Shown in pieces: positions 1 to 5,110 of a stretch of 5,110 nucleotides of DNA. The stretch comes from an uncultured Bacillaceae bacterium. Its GTDB lineage: Bacteria; Bacillota; Bacilli; Bacillales; Caldibacillaceae. The DNA is taken from NCBI GenBank assembly GCA_937951955.1, contig CALGAD010000035.1:1-5110 (forward strand), written 5' to 3'. Made by a program: the position numbers and the translations under genes. Each line of letters begins with the position of its first letter. Within the stretch, counting starts at the first letter, position 1. The notes beneath the pieces were generated by a model that saw only the letters and a program-made list of their open reading frames with translations, was not told the origin of the DNA and ran no database searches.

Positions 1-236
1 TCTGCCCGGGAGAAATAGCGGTAAGCATCTTCCCACATCGACTTATTCGTCCCGAGCATGAAAATTTTATCCACTTGCAAGTGCTTGCTCAGGGCATCTG
101 CAATAAAAGGTGTGGTGTATACTTGCGAACTGTTTTGAAACACATAATCCGCCTTTTTGTACTCGCGTTTTCTCAATTCTTCCTTATCTGCATAGCCTGG
201 ACCTACACCAAGTGATGTAATTAATACTCTTGCCAT
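1..236 (-). CDS. Csx1/Csx2 (TM1812-like) CARF-domain accessory protein, N-terminal fragment cut by window edge
   Basis: The reading frame starts at ATG 236-234 and stays open to the left edge, giving 78 codons; the C-terminus is outside the window. The protein begins MARVLITSLGVG, a short beta-strand followed by a glycine turn, as in the Rossmann-like CARF fold. It continues with EYKKADYVF, then YTTPFIADAL (residues 40-49) and DKIFMLGTNKSMWED (56-70). The pattern Y-x-T-P-F-x-x-x-A-L followed by G-T-x-x-S-x-W-E is what I recognise from the TM1812 (Csx1/Csx2, DxTHG) family. CARF proteins of this group bind cyclic oligoadenylates made by Cas10, and most known members then act as nucleases through a C-terminal HEPN or other domain. 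That effector domain is not visible, so the activity is unknown. The start lies 7 bases after the csm5 stop, with GAGGAG (252-247) and AAGG (244-241) upstream, so it is the last visible gene of the csm operon. Family assignment is fairly sure; subfamily is not. Confidence 0.85.
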   Translation of the reverse strand, partial: MARVLITSLGVGPGYADKEELRKREYKKADYVFQNSSQVYTTPFIADALSKHLQVDKIFMLGTNKSMWEDAYRYFSRA

Positions 237-240
237 GAAA

Positions 241-252
241 CCTTCACTCCTC
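241..252 (-). promoter_or_regulatory. Ribosome binding site of the Csx1/Csx2-type gene
   Basis: GAGGAG (252-247, in the last csm5 codons) and AAGG (244-241) flank the csm5 TGA. They give 10- and 4-base spacers to ATG 236. The site straddles the stop codon, so translation of the CARF gene is probably linked to termination on csm5. Confidence 0.6.
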
Positions 253-1350
253 AACAAGCTGAATTTTAGCCCAGCCTAATACCGATTCATATATCCCCTG
301 ATTGCTTATAACCGTACGCGTTCTCGGGAATAACCCTTTCCCTTTTCTATTCAAAGGTAATTTTTCAATTTCCTCATCCGTGAATAGACGAGTTACGGTA
401 TTATCGAAATACGTTTTGCCACTACCAAGTCGGAGTACGCAACCATTTTGTTTACGGACAAATTGTTGCGCGGTAGCCAGTATTTGTTCATACTGGTGAA
501 TAATCAAAGCAAATTGAAGTCCTTGATTTTTTCTAAAGATTTCTAGTTCGGCTTTTAACAAATCGATGGTAAATTCATTGACTCGCCGCAAGATTTCTCG
601 CTCGCCACTCAAGTCTTTTGACTCGTAAAAGTAAGCAAAACGGTCATCTATGTTATCGTAATCTTTTTGCGATTTCGACTGGATACGAAAACGAAGTTTC
701 TTATTAGCGGGAATAACTTCTTTCACAATCGGAATATCCGCTTCTTCTTTCACTAAATTAACTCGATAGGTTTTTACAATTTCAATCTCGTTCTCATCCA
801 ATAATTCTGTATCCGATATATATAAATATTTAAAAAGGTCATTACCAAACTTTCCGAAAAGATCCTCACCATTAGGCCCCGGTTGACGTCCCCCTTTTTT
901 TCCTCCCCCAATATCATAGAGTGCATCTTGAATTGTATAGCCATCCTCTTTTCGGTGTGTATAAAGTACCCCGGTGCGCAAAGCTCCTTTAATACTACTT
1001 CCTGGTACATACGGTCTTGTACCGCTTTTTATCGTTTCAAAGATTTGCTCACTTTTCAGATGCTCTTTTACCTTTATTTCCGTTTTAACAATCTCTTGAT
1101 AATTAATTTGGTAATCATCTAAAAATCGCTTCAATGTATAATGCTTCGTGGAGGAGCTGCTTAAAATCTTATCGACATACTCATCCATTAAATTACGTTC
1201 CGGATCATTTAATACACGTGACAACTTGTTCGGATCCACCAAATAAACCGTCTTTTTATTCGGGTCGTAAATATAATCCCCATATGGTGACAAAATTTCA
1301 CCATTTCCAATATGAAGGGGAGTGAGCGTTTCAAATAAAAAGGTAGTCAT
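244..1350 (-). CDS. csm5: Type III-A CRISPR RAMP protein Csm5
   Basis: This 368-residue RAMP protein matches Csm5 in length and motif order. Residues 8-17 (LTPLHIGNGE) are the opening RAMP strand with the Csm5/Csm3-type 'T-P-L-H-I-G' signature. Residues 113-125 (PYVPGSSIKGALR) are the conserved loop and helix shared by Csm3 and Csm5. Residues 306-319 (LRLGSGKTYFDNTV) are the C-terminal glycine-rich segment, followed by PRTRTVI (342-348) and a closing LGWAKIQL strand. In Csm complexes Csm5 caps the crRNA 3' end, sits at the top of the Csm3 backbone and helps crRNA 3' maturation; it has no established catalytic site of its own. The ATG at 1350-1348 overlaps the csm4 stop as ATGA and is preceded by a strong Shine-Dalgarno site, so this start is secure. 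A low-complexity segment (GGGKKGGRQPG, residues 148-158) is encoded by an A7-G5 run. Position as the last csm subunit gene before the CARF gene is typical. Confidence 0.95.
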   Translation of the reverse strand: MTTFLFETLTPLHIGNGEILSPYGDYIYDPNKKTVYLVDPNKLSRVLNDPERNLMDEYVDKILSSSSTKHYTLKRFLDDYQINYQEIVKTEIKVKEHLKSEQIFETIKSGTRPYVPGSSIKGALRTGVLYTHRKEDGYTIQDALYDIGGGKKGGRQPGPNGEDLFGKFGNDLFKYLYISDTELLDENEIEIVKTYRVNLVKEEADIPIVKEVIPANKKLRFRIQSKSQKDYDNIDDRFAYFYESKDLSGEREILRRVNEFTIDLLKAELEIFRKNQGLQFALIIHQYEQILATAQQFVRKQNGCVLRLGSGKTYFDNTVTRLFTDEEIEKLPLNRKGKGLFPRTRTVISNQGIYESVLGWAKIQLVEE

Positions 1351-2405
1351 CTAGAATCCCCTCCAAATCCAACCAGGAGTGGTTTTCCATAGAAATAGAC
1401 GGGATGATCTGGAAACCGGACCGGCTTGATATCTAAGATTTGCCCTTCTACTTCGTCTTTCAACAGACTCCCTTCGCGAATGGTCAAAATGCTTTTTTTC
1501 CGAAGAGATGTGCCGTAACGGGAATAAATATATCCATTGCGTTTTTCCAGTTCATAACTGTAGAGTGTATCCACTTCATCCCGCTTTGGAAAATACGTGG
1601 AAAGCGTCATTAACATTGGTCCATCATCAGGAAAATGATGGGGACTGTCAACAAGTTCGACATTTTGGAAAAATCCTCTCCCCGAAGAGCGACGACCTCC
1701 GACACCTTCATCAGCGAGTAGCCGAATCGCCGCACGGACATAATCGGGAATTTCTCCATTAACATAAAAATAGAAAAACGGTTTGATCACATAATTTTTC
1801 GTTTCTTGATAACGAATTACAATATCTTCTCTCGTAAAATAGTTTTCACTTTTGGAATTCAAACGATTGACTTCAACACCCGGTTGCACATGATGCGTCA
1901 TAAATGAGAGGAATTCCCACTCGTTCACCTCGATGGATATTCCGGCAAGTTCCTCTTTTAATAAAGCAAATTTTTTAGAGACGATCCGCACATCTTCAGG
2001 AACAATAATTACCGCATCTTTTTCACGATTCCAAGAGGCCGAGAAACGTTTAAAAAGATTGATAGAAACATACTCGATTTTTTTAAATTCTTTATAGGAA
2101 CGATAGGTGTCGTTAGAAAAATAAATATCGATTTTTGGCCGCGGGAGAAAATAGATCACGCGTTTCTCGAGAGACTCACCCTTCGGTAAAAATTCTAGCC
2201 CGAAACATGCAGAAGAAAAGCCGAGTTTGTTACCCTCCACGAGAGAAACGAAGTCTGCAATTCTTTCTGTGCCGTACATGAGCCGGATATTATTTGTAAG
2301 CGCAGAAAACAGCCGGTCGGATGAAAAAGTCTCATTTAAATGACCGTTCGTATCACCGAAATGAAAAGATGCGTTATTTTCTATATGCATTTTGACTATT
2401 TTCAT
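1347..2405 (-). CDS. csm4: Type III-A CRISPR RAMP protein Csm4
   Basis: This 352-residue protein is placed as Csm4 by motifs and by lying between csm3 and csm5. Its N-terminus has HFGDTNGHLNETFSSDRLFSAL (residues 15-36), the Csm4/Cmr3 pattern in which the strand is followed by 'S-S-D-x-L-F-S-A-L'. A middle segment, GVEVNRLNSKSENYFTRE (176-193), resembles the conserved 'R-x-x-x-x-S-x-x-Y-F' stretch. Residues 234-246 (GVGGRRSSGRGFF) form the RAMP glycine-rich loop. Csm4 (Cas5 group) grips the 5' repeat-derived handle of the crRNA and contacts Csm1/Cas10 at the base of the complex. The gene starts at ATG 2405-2403, overlapping the csm3 stop as ATGA, and ends in another ATGA with csm5. Its own Shine-Dalgarno site is weak (AGAGG at 2420-2416, 10 bases from the ATG), so translation probably depends on ribosomes arriving from csm3. 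I see no truncation or frameshift. Confidence 0.94.
   Translation of the reverse strand: MKIVKMHIENNASFHFGDTNGHLNETFSSDRLFSALTNNIRLMYGTERIADFVSLVEGNKLGFSSACFGLEFLPKGESLEKRVIYFLPRPKIDIYFSNDTYRSYKEFKKIEYVSINLFKRFSASWNREKDAVIIVPEDVRIVSKKFALLKEELAGISIEVNEWEFLSFMTHHVQPGVEVNRLNSKSENYFTREDIVIRYQETKNYVIKPFFYFYVNGEIPDYVRAAIRLLADEGVGGRRSSGRGFFQNVELVDSPHHFPDDGPMLMTLSTYFPKRDEVDTLYSYELEKRNGYIYSRYGTSLRKKSILTIREGSLLKDEVEGQILDIKPVRFPDHPVYFYGKPLLVGFGGDSR
1358..1364 (-). promoter_or_regulatory. Ribosome binding site of csm5
   Basis: GGAGGGG lies inside the last codons of csm4 (encoding the GFGGD end) with a 7-base spacer to ATG 1350. It is among the strongest sites in the operon, and it fixes the csm5 start together with the ATGA overlap. 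Confidence 0.75.
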
Positions 2406-3163
2406 TGATTCTCAACCTCTGCAAAAGCCTGTTTTAATGCCGGCAAGGCCTCATCCTGGTCAAATTCATCCAGGCTACCCGAGAAAATTTCTTTGCCCTC
2501 ATTACCTTCTTCATAATCTTTTACCGTTTTTAAAACAATGGTCAGTTCACTAAAGCGGATGCGCCCGTATCCCCGGGAGCCATTCCCCCCCAAATAATCG
2601 TCTTCTAAAAGACGCATGGCGGCAATCATTTGCTTGAAGAAATCGACATCCATAGGATCAAGGAGATTAAAAATCATATGTAAATCAAAAATACTACCTG
2701 CCGGAACCCGTTCAGTTTGCCGAGGATTGGCCCGCGAAGTTAAACGATGGATCGTATTCTCCCACTTACCTTCTGTGTAGGTGAGTTCCAATTCTGAAAA
2801 CGGCCCTTCTTTCTTTTCCATTTGTCGGCGAATTTCTTCGTTCAATTTAGCATCCCGGACGTAGAGACGGGTAGGTAAAGACTCAATATCAATTTTTGAT
2901 GAAGCCGAGGTGCCAAAGATATTACAAATTGGGCATGTTCTTTTGGCACAACTACAGATATCTTCCTTCCTATATCTTTTTTCCAGTAAGCTTCTCATCT
3001 TCCCTTTAATTGATGAACCTGGTATGTAAGGAACGCCTTCTGCATCCTTGATCACGTTGTTATCAATACCACCGATTTCCACATCTGTTTTCGAACCACC
3101 GATTGAAAGTCCAGTCAACGCTTCAATTTTTCCTTCAATGATCAATTTCCCTGCTAATTGCAT
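2402..3163 (-). CDS. csm3: Type III-A CRISPR RAMP protein Csm3, backbone subunit and target-RNA endonuclease
   Basis: Csm3 is the repeated backbone subunit that cuts target RNA every six nucleotides. I place the start at ATG 3163-3161 (253 residues, MQLAGKL) because GGAGGG (3176-3171) lies 7 bases before it and the first residues then line up with known Csm3 N-termini. An in-frame ATG at 3178, giving 258 residues, has only AAGG abutting it. Visible motifs, numbered from M3163: LTGLSIGG (16-23); IGGIDNNVIKD (30-40), whose D34 aligns with catalytic Asp32 of Staphylococcus epidermidis Csm3; YIPGSSIKGKMR (46-57); CSCAKRTCPIC (70-80), a four-cysteine probable zinc site leading into the IFGTS loop; YTEGKWENTIHRLTSRANPR (129-148); and the glycine-rich loop DYLGGNGSRGYGR (189-201). 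All these elements, including the catalytic Asp, are intact, so slicing activity is expected. The stop overlaps the csm4 start as ATGA; the csm2 stop lies 21 bases upstream of the preferred start. Confidence 0.96.
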   Translation of the reverse strand: MQLAGKLIIEGKIEALTGLSIGGSKTDVEIGGIDNNVIKDAEGVPYIPGSSIKGKMRSLLEKRYRKEDICSCAKRTCPICNIFGTSASSKIDIESLPTRLYVRDAKLNEEIRRQMEKKEGPFSELELTYTEGKWENTIHRLTSRANPRQTERVPAGSIFDLHMIFNLLDPMDVDFFKQMIAAMRLLEDDYLGGNGSRGYGRIRFSELTIVLKTVKDYEEGNEGKEIFSGSLDEFDQDEALPALKQAFAEVENQ

Positions 3164-3170
3164 CGAAATT

Positions 3171-3176
3171 CCCTCC
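3171..3176 (-). promoter_or_regulatory. Ribosome binding site that decides the csm3 start
   Basis: GGAGGG sits 7 bases before ATG 3163 and overlaps the upstream in-frame ATG at 3178-3176. That overlap argues that ATG 3178 is not the main start, because the ribosome anchored here would initiate at 3163. Confidence 0.75.
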
Positions 3177-3184
3177 ATCCTTAA

Positions 3185-3736
3185 TTAATTTCCGACATAT
3201 TTCAGATAAGCGACAATCGCTTCGAGAAAAGTCTTGATATTTTTCAAGTGCACTTTTTCCTGCTCCGTTTTCGATTCTGCATGCTTGGCCAAGTGGTCCA
3301 AAATATGCATTAATTCACCGAGACGGGGAGTTTCATTATTCCGTCCTGCAGTATAAGCAAATTGCGGCCGTAAATGTTTGATGTCTAATACTTTCTGTGC
3401 TCGATAGATTTGGCTATATACTTTGCGAATCTGAGATGTGGTGACTTTGCCTTCATTAAGAACCATTGCATAATCTCTAGCCATATCACAGAATTTGTCG
3501 TAATCATGGTTTTCTAAATCCAGAACCATGCGTTTGAAATGATATGAATAATACCCTTCGATCTCACTAATTTGATTTCCGGTTTTCACATAATAAACTT
3601 GTTCATCGTCTACCGGTACACTTAGAAATTGTTCCGGATTGACCTTCGTCTCCCTACCATTGTCCTCGATGAGGACTCCGAAATTTCTTCTGAAATTATA
3701 AAATTTCATTTTACCTTGGTTCTTTTTATCCATCAT
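3185..3736 (-). CDS. csm2: Type III-A CRISPR protein Csm2 with an N-terminal cold-shock-like extension
   Basis: The C-terminal two thirds (about residues 62-183) are Csm2, the all-helical minor-filament subunit that lines the crRNA-target duplex beside Csm3. The family pattern is visible: EGKVTTSQIRKVYSQI (95-110), LRPQFAYTAGR (122-132) and FLEAIVAYLKYVGN (170-183). The protein is 183 residues long, whereas Csm2 is usually about 120-150. The excess is N-terminal: residues 8-23 (GKMKFYNFRRNFGVLI) align without gaps to the first strands and RNP1 motif of bacterial cold-shock proteins, and a beta-rich segment continues to about residue 57. ATG 3736-3734 overlaps the csm1 stop as ATGA; the adjacent in-frame ATG 3733-3731 sits at the better 7-base spacing from GAGGAGG, so the protein may begin with MDKK. 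Either choice keeps the extension. Csm2 identity is firm from motifs and operon position; the role of the extension is inference. Confidence 0.93.
   Translation of the reverse strand: MMDKKNQGKMKFYNFRRNFGVLIEDNGRETKVNPEQFLSVPVDDEQVYYVKTGNQISEIEGYYSYHFKRMVLDLENHDYDKFCDMARDYAMVLNEGKVTTSQIRKVYSQIYRAQKVLDIKHLRPQFAYTAGRNNETPRLGELMHILDHLAKHAESKTEQEKVHLKNIKTFLEAIVAYLKYVGN
3557..3718 (-). other. Cold-shock-domain-like (OB-fold) module within Csm2, residues ~7-60
   Basis: From memory of Bacillus subtilis CspB, the segment aligns ungapped with an offset of four residues: G8, K9, K11, F12, Y13, N14, F19 and G20 correspond to CspB G4, K5, K7, W8, F9, N10, F15 and G16. These include nucleic-acid-stacking aromatics of strand 1 and of RNP1. 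RNP2 (VFVHF in CspB) is degraded to TKVNP, losing its aromatics. A later VYYVKTGN (47-54) resembles the strand and turn 'V-x-F-x-V-x-x-G-x' of cold-shock proteins. The match is read by eye, so the fold is a prediction. Confidence 0.6.
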
Positions 3737-5110
3737 TCATCCTCCTCAACACTTGCTACTCTTGTGGCCATTTCAGCCCATTTCACAGCAGCTGGTATAA
3801 TCATGATTCTCTGAATTTTTTCCCGATCCCTGGAACGGAAAATATTGTGAATCACGATTTCCCGATATTTATTGATAATTAATTCAGCATAATCAGTTTT
3901 TGGCTGTCCTTTCTTTTTCGCCTTCACGGCATCATGATGGATATCCCGTAAATAATAGGCAAGGCGCCAGAATTTGATATTGCGGAAAATTCCTTCCGTT
4001 GAATCGCGTAAAATCTTTTCAAAGCCGAGCGTTGACCGCTTGACCTTTTGTAATAAACTGCGATTGTCATATTCTAGCACCATTTTTTCTAGTATGGTCT
4101 CTAATTCTTTGATTATATCGAACTCTTCCCAGTTAAAAACTTCACCGAGAAATGAAACTTTATTTTTTCTAGGTGGTAAATGTGGTGCGACTGATTTCCC
4201 TTTATCTTTCGCCGTATCCAGAGCATCTTCCGTTAAGTCCGCTGCCCGAATCACCGGATAATTATAATGAAAGACACGGATCCCAGCAGAAAAAGTGATA
4301 TCGGGATTTTCACAAGTAAACTTGCGGAAGTGATCATAAAATTCTTTAGCAAAGTGAAACACTTCATTCCACGTACCGATCAAGTACGTGTCGTCTCCAC
4401 CGGAGAAGACGACATATAAATGTTTATACCAGCCTCTTTGTTGAATTAAATGATGAATGTAGCCGCTAAAATAAATGCCTAACATCCGGCTTAACACGGA
4501 TACCCGGGATATCGAACGCCGTTCGCCCAGACCAACACCAAACAAAGAACCGAGGTTATCTACATCCAATTTCAAGTGGGCAAGCTTTTTATCGCCCCGA
4601 CCATTTTTTACACAGCGTTCGGCGAGTTCTTCAAATGTGATCTGTCCGTGAACATCTGCAGGTAATTCGTAAGTACCGAAATGAAACCCGGAACAATGTC
4701 TGTCCAGAAAATCGGTCTGATTGATTGTATAGCGATATTCCCTTTCCGTTTTTCCATCCGGTAATTTTTCATAAAAGCGAATCTCATAACCGAATTTTTG
4801 AAAGATATTTTGGTAGCCATTGTAATGGGGATCTTGTGCCACGGAGACTTTCTTGTAAACAATATACCGGGCATTTTTTAATTGATCCGTTAAATCTATG
4901 AAACTATCACATAAATGACAGATTTGAACCTCGTTTTCTTCTAACTTTTTCAAATTAATCGGACGTAAGTTGCCAAAAGAGCCGCAAACTTTACATACCT
5001 CACGCTCCTCACTGCCCTCATCAATCGGTCCGAAAATCATATCAAAGTTCTCTTTAAGATCCATTTCGCTCCATTTTTTCTTTTTCAGACGGTTCGCCCG
5101 GCTTTTCGCC
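3733..5110 (-). CDS. csm1: Type III-A CRISPR Cas10/Csm1, C-terminal part; N-terminus outside window
   Basis: Cas10/Csm1 is the large subunit, which makes cyclic oligoadenylates and, through its HD domain, usually cuts single-stranded DNA. The frame is open through the right edge: 15 further codons (AKSRANRLKKKKWSE) precede the first ATG at 5064-5062, so this is a truncated view and not a short Cas10. Numbered from that Met: a zinc ribbon with C24-x2-C27 and C49-x2-C52; Palm2 with LKLDVDNLGSLF (164-175) and the GGDD cyclase motif at 222-225 (4401-4390) in VVFSGGDDTYLIG; FSAGIRVFHYNYP (258-270) and a helix ALDTAKDKGK; then the helical C-terminal domain from about 312 to 443. Csm1 is normally about 750-850 residues, so roughly 300-400 residues (HD and Palm1) lie beyond the edge. 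The intact GGDD predicts cyclic oligoadenylate synthesis, which fits the CARF gene at the operon end. The stop overlaps the csm2 start as ATGA. Confidence 0.95.
   Translation of the reverse strand, partial: AKSRANRLKKKKWSEMDLKENFDMIFGPIDEGSEEREVCKVCGSFGNLRPINLKKLEENEVQICHLCDSFIDLTDQLKNARYIVYKKVSVAQDPHYNGYQNIFQKFGYEIRFYEKLPDGKTEREYRYTINQTDFLDRHCSGFHFGTYELPADVHGQITFEELAERCVKNGRGDKKLAHLKLDVDNLGSLFGVGLGERRSISRVSVLSRMLGIYFSGYIHHLIQQRGWYKHLYVVFSGGDDTYLIGTWNEVFHFAKEFYDHFRKFTCENPDITFSAGIRVFHYNYPVIRAADLTEDALDTAKDKGKSVAPHLPPRKNKVSFLGEVFNWEEFDIIKELETILEKMVLEYDNRSLLQKVKRSTLGFEKILRDSTEGIFRNIKFWRLAYYLRDIHHDAVKAKKKGQPKTDYAELIINKYREIVIHNIFRSRDREKIQRIMIIPAAVKWAEMATRVASVEEDE
3741..3747 (-). promoter_or_regulatory. 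Ribosome binding site of csm2
   Basis: GAGGAGG lies within the last codons of csm1. It is 4 bases from ATG 3736 and 7 bases from ATG 3733. Since csm3 and csm5 both use 7-base spacers, ATG 3733 may be the real start. Re-initiation after the csm1 stop is expected with either. Confidence 0.75.

Noticed and set aside
774..1010. 78-residue minus-strand open frame inside csm5
   Set aside because: It lies wholly within csm5 in another frame, has no recognisable domain, and is a shadow of the real gene.
883..1122. Plus-strand open frame antisense to csm5
   Set aside because: It lies opposite a conserved RAMP gene, has no ribosome site of note and no family resemblance.
1508..1762. Plus-strand open frame antisense to csm4
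   Set aside because: The sequence (Cys/His-rich) arises from reading csm4 in reverse; no start signal and no domain.
3974..4261. 95-residue plus-strand open frame antisense to csm1
   Set aside because: Low-complexity Ser-rich product opposite the helical C-terminal domain of Csm1; no supporting signal.
4608..4874. 88-residue minus-strand open frame within csm1
   Set aside because: Overlaps the conserved zinc-ribbon to Palm2 region of Csm1 in another frame; a coding shadow.
3733..5064. A complete short (443-residue) Cas10 starting at ATG 5064, with GGAG four bases upstream
   Set aside because: The frame continues without a stop for 15 more codons to the window edge, and the zinc ribbon plus Palm2 normally lie in the second half of a 750-850-residue Csm1. 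Internal initiation at 5064 is possible, but nothing else supports it.
1..5110. CRISPR repeats, inverted repeats, insertion sequence ends or terminators
   Set aside because: Essentially every base is coding, the longest non-coding gap is about 21 bases, and I saw no periodic direct repeat and no stem-loop followed by a T run at a gene end.

Overview
The window is the distal part of a type III-A CRISPR-Cas (Csm) effector operon, all on the minus strand. Transcription runs from position 5110 toward position 1, in the order csm1 (cas10), csm2, csm3, csm4, csm5, then the start of a CARF-family accessory gene (Csx1/Csx2, TM1812-like). Purine-rich Shine-Dalgarno sites, slightly AT-rich coding sequence and dense gene packing suggest a bacterium of the Bacillota (Firmicutes). 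That placement is an inference from style and I cannot name a genus.

Layout from the right edge: the C-terminal part of csm1/cas10 (3733-5110) runs open through the window edge, so its HD nuclease and first Palm domain lie outside. csm2 follows (3185-3736), then csm3 (2402-3163, or to 3178), csm4 (1347-2405) and csm5 (244-1350). The first 78 codons of a Csx1/Csx2-type gene (1-236) are cut by the left edge. Three junctions are 4-base ATGA stop/start overlaps, and no gap between genes exceeds about 21 bases. There is no room for an internal promoter or terminator, and the genes are almost certainly co-transcribed and translationally coupled. No CRISPR array, tRNA, rRNA, cas1/cas2, cas6 or mobile element is present here.

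How the genes work together, from known type III-A biology: Csm1, Csm2, Csm3, Csm4 and Csm5 form an RNA-guided complex. Csm4 caps the crRNA 5' end beside Csm1, Csm3 forms the backbone and cuts target RNA, Csm2 forms the minor filament, and Csm5 caps the 3' end. The intact GGDD in the Csm1 Palm2 domain predicts cyclic oligoadenylate synthesis on target binding. The last gene, a CARF-type sensor, is the expected receiver of that signal.

The most unusual element is the N-terminus of Csm2. Csm2 is normally a small helical protein of about 120-150 residues. Here it is 183 residues, and its first ~57 residues align without gaps, at the start, with bacterial cold-shock proteins (G-K-x-K-F-Y-N ... 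N-F-G-V-L-I). This looks like an OB-fold RNA-binding module fused to the minor-filament subunit. I do not know of it as a described feature of type III systems.
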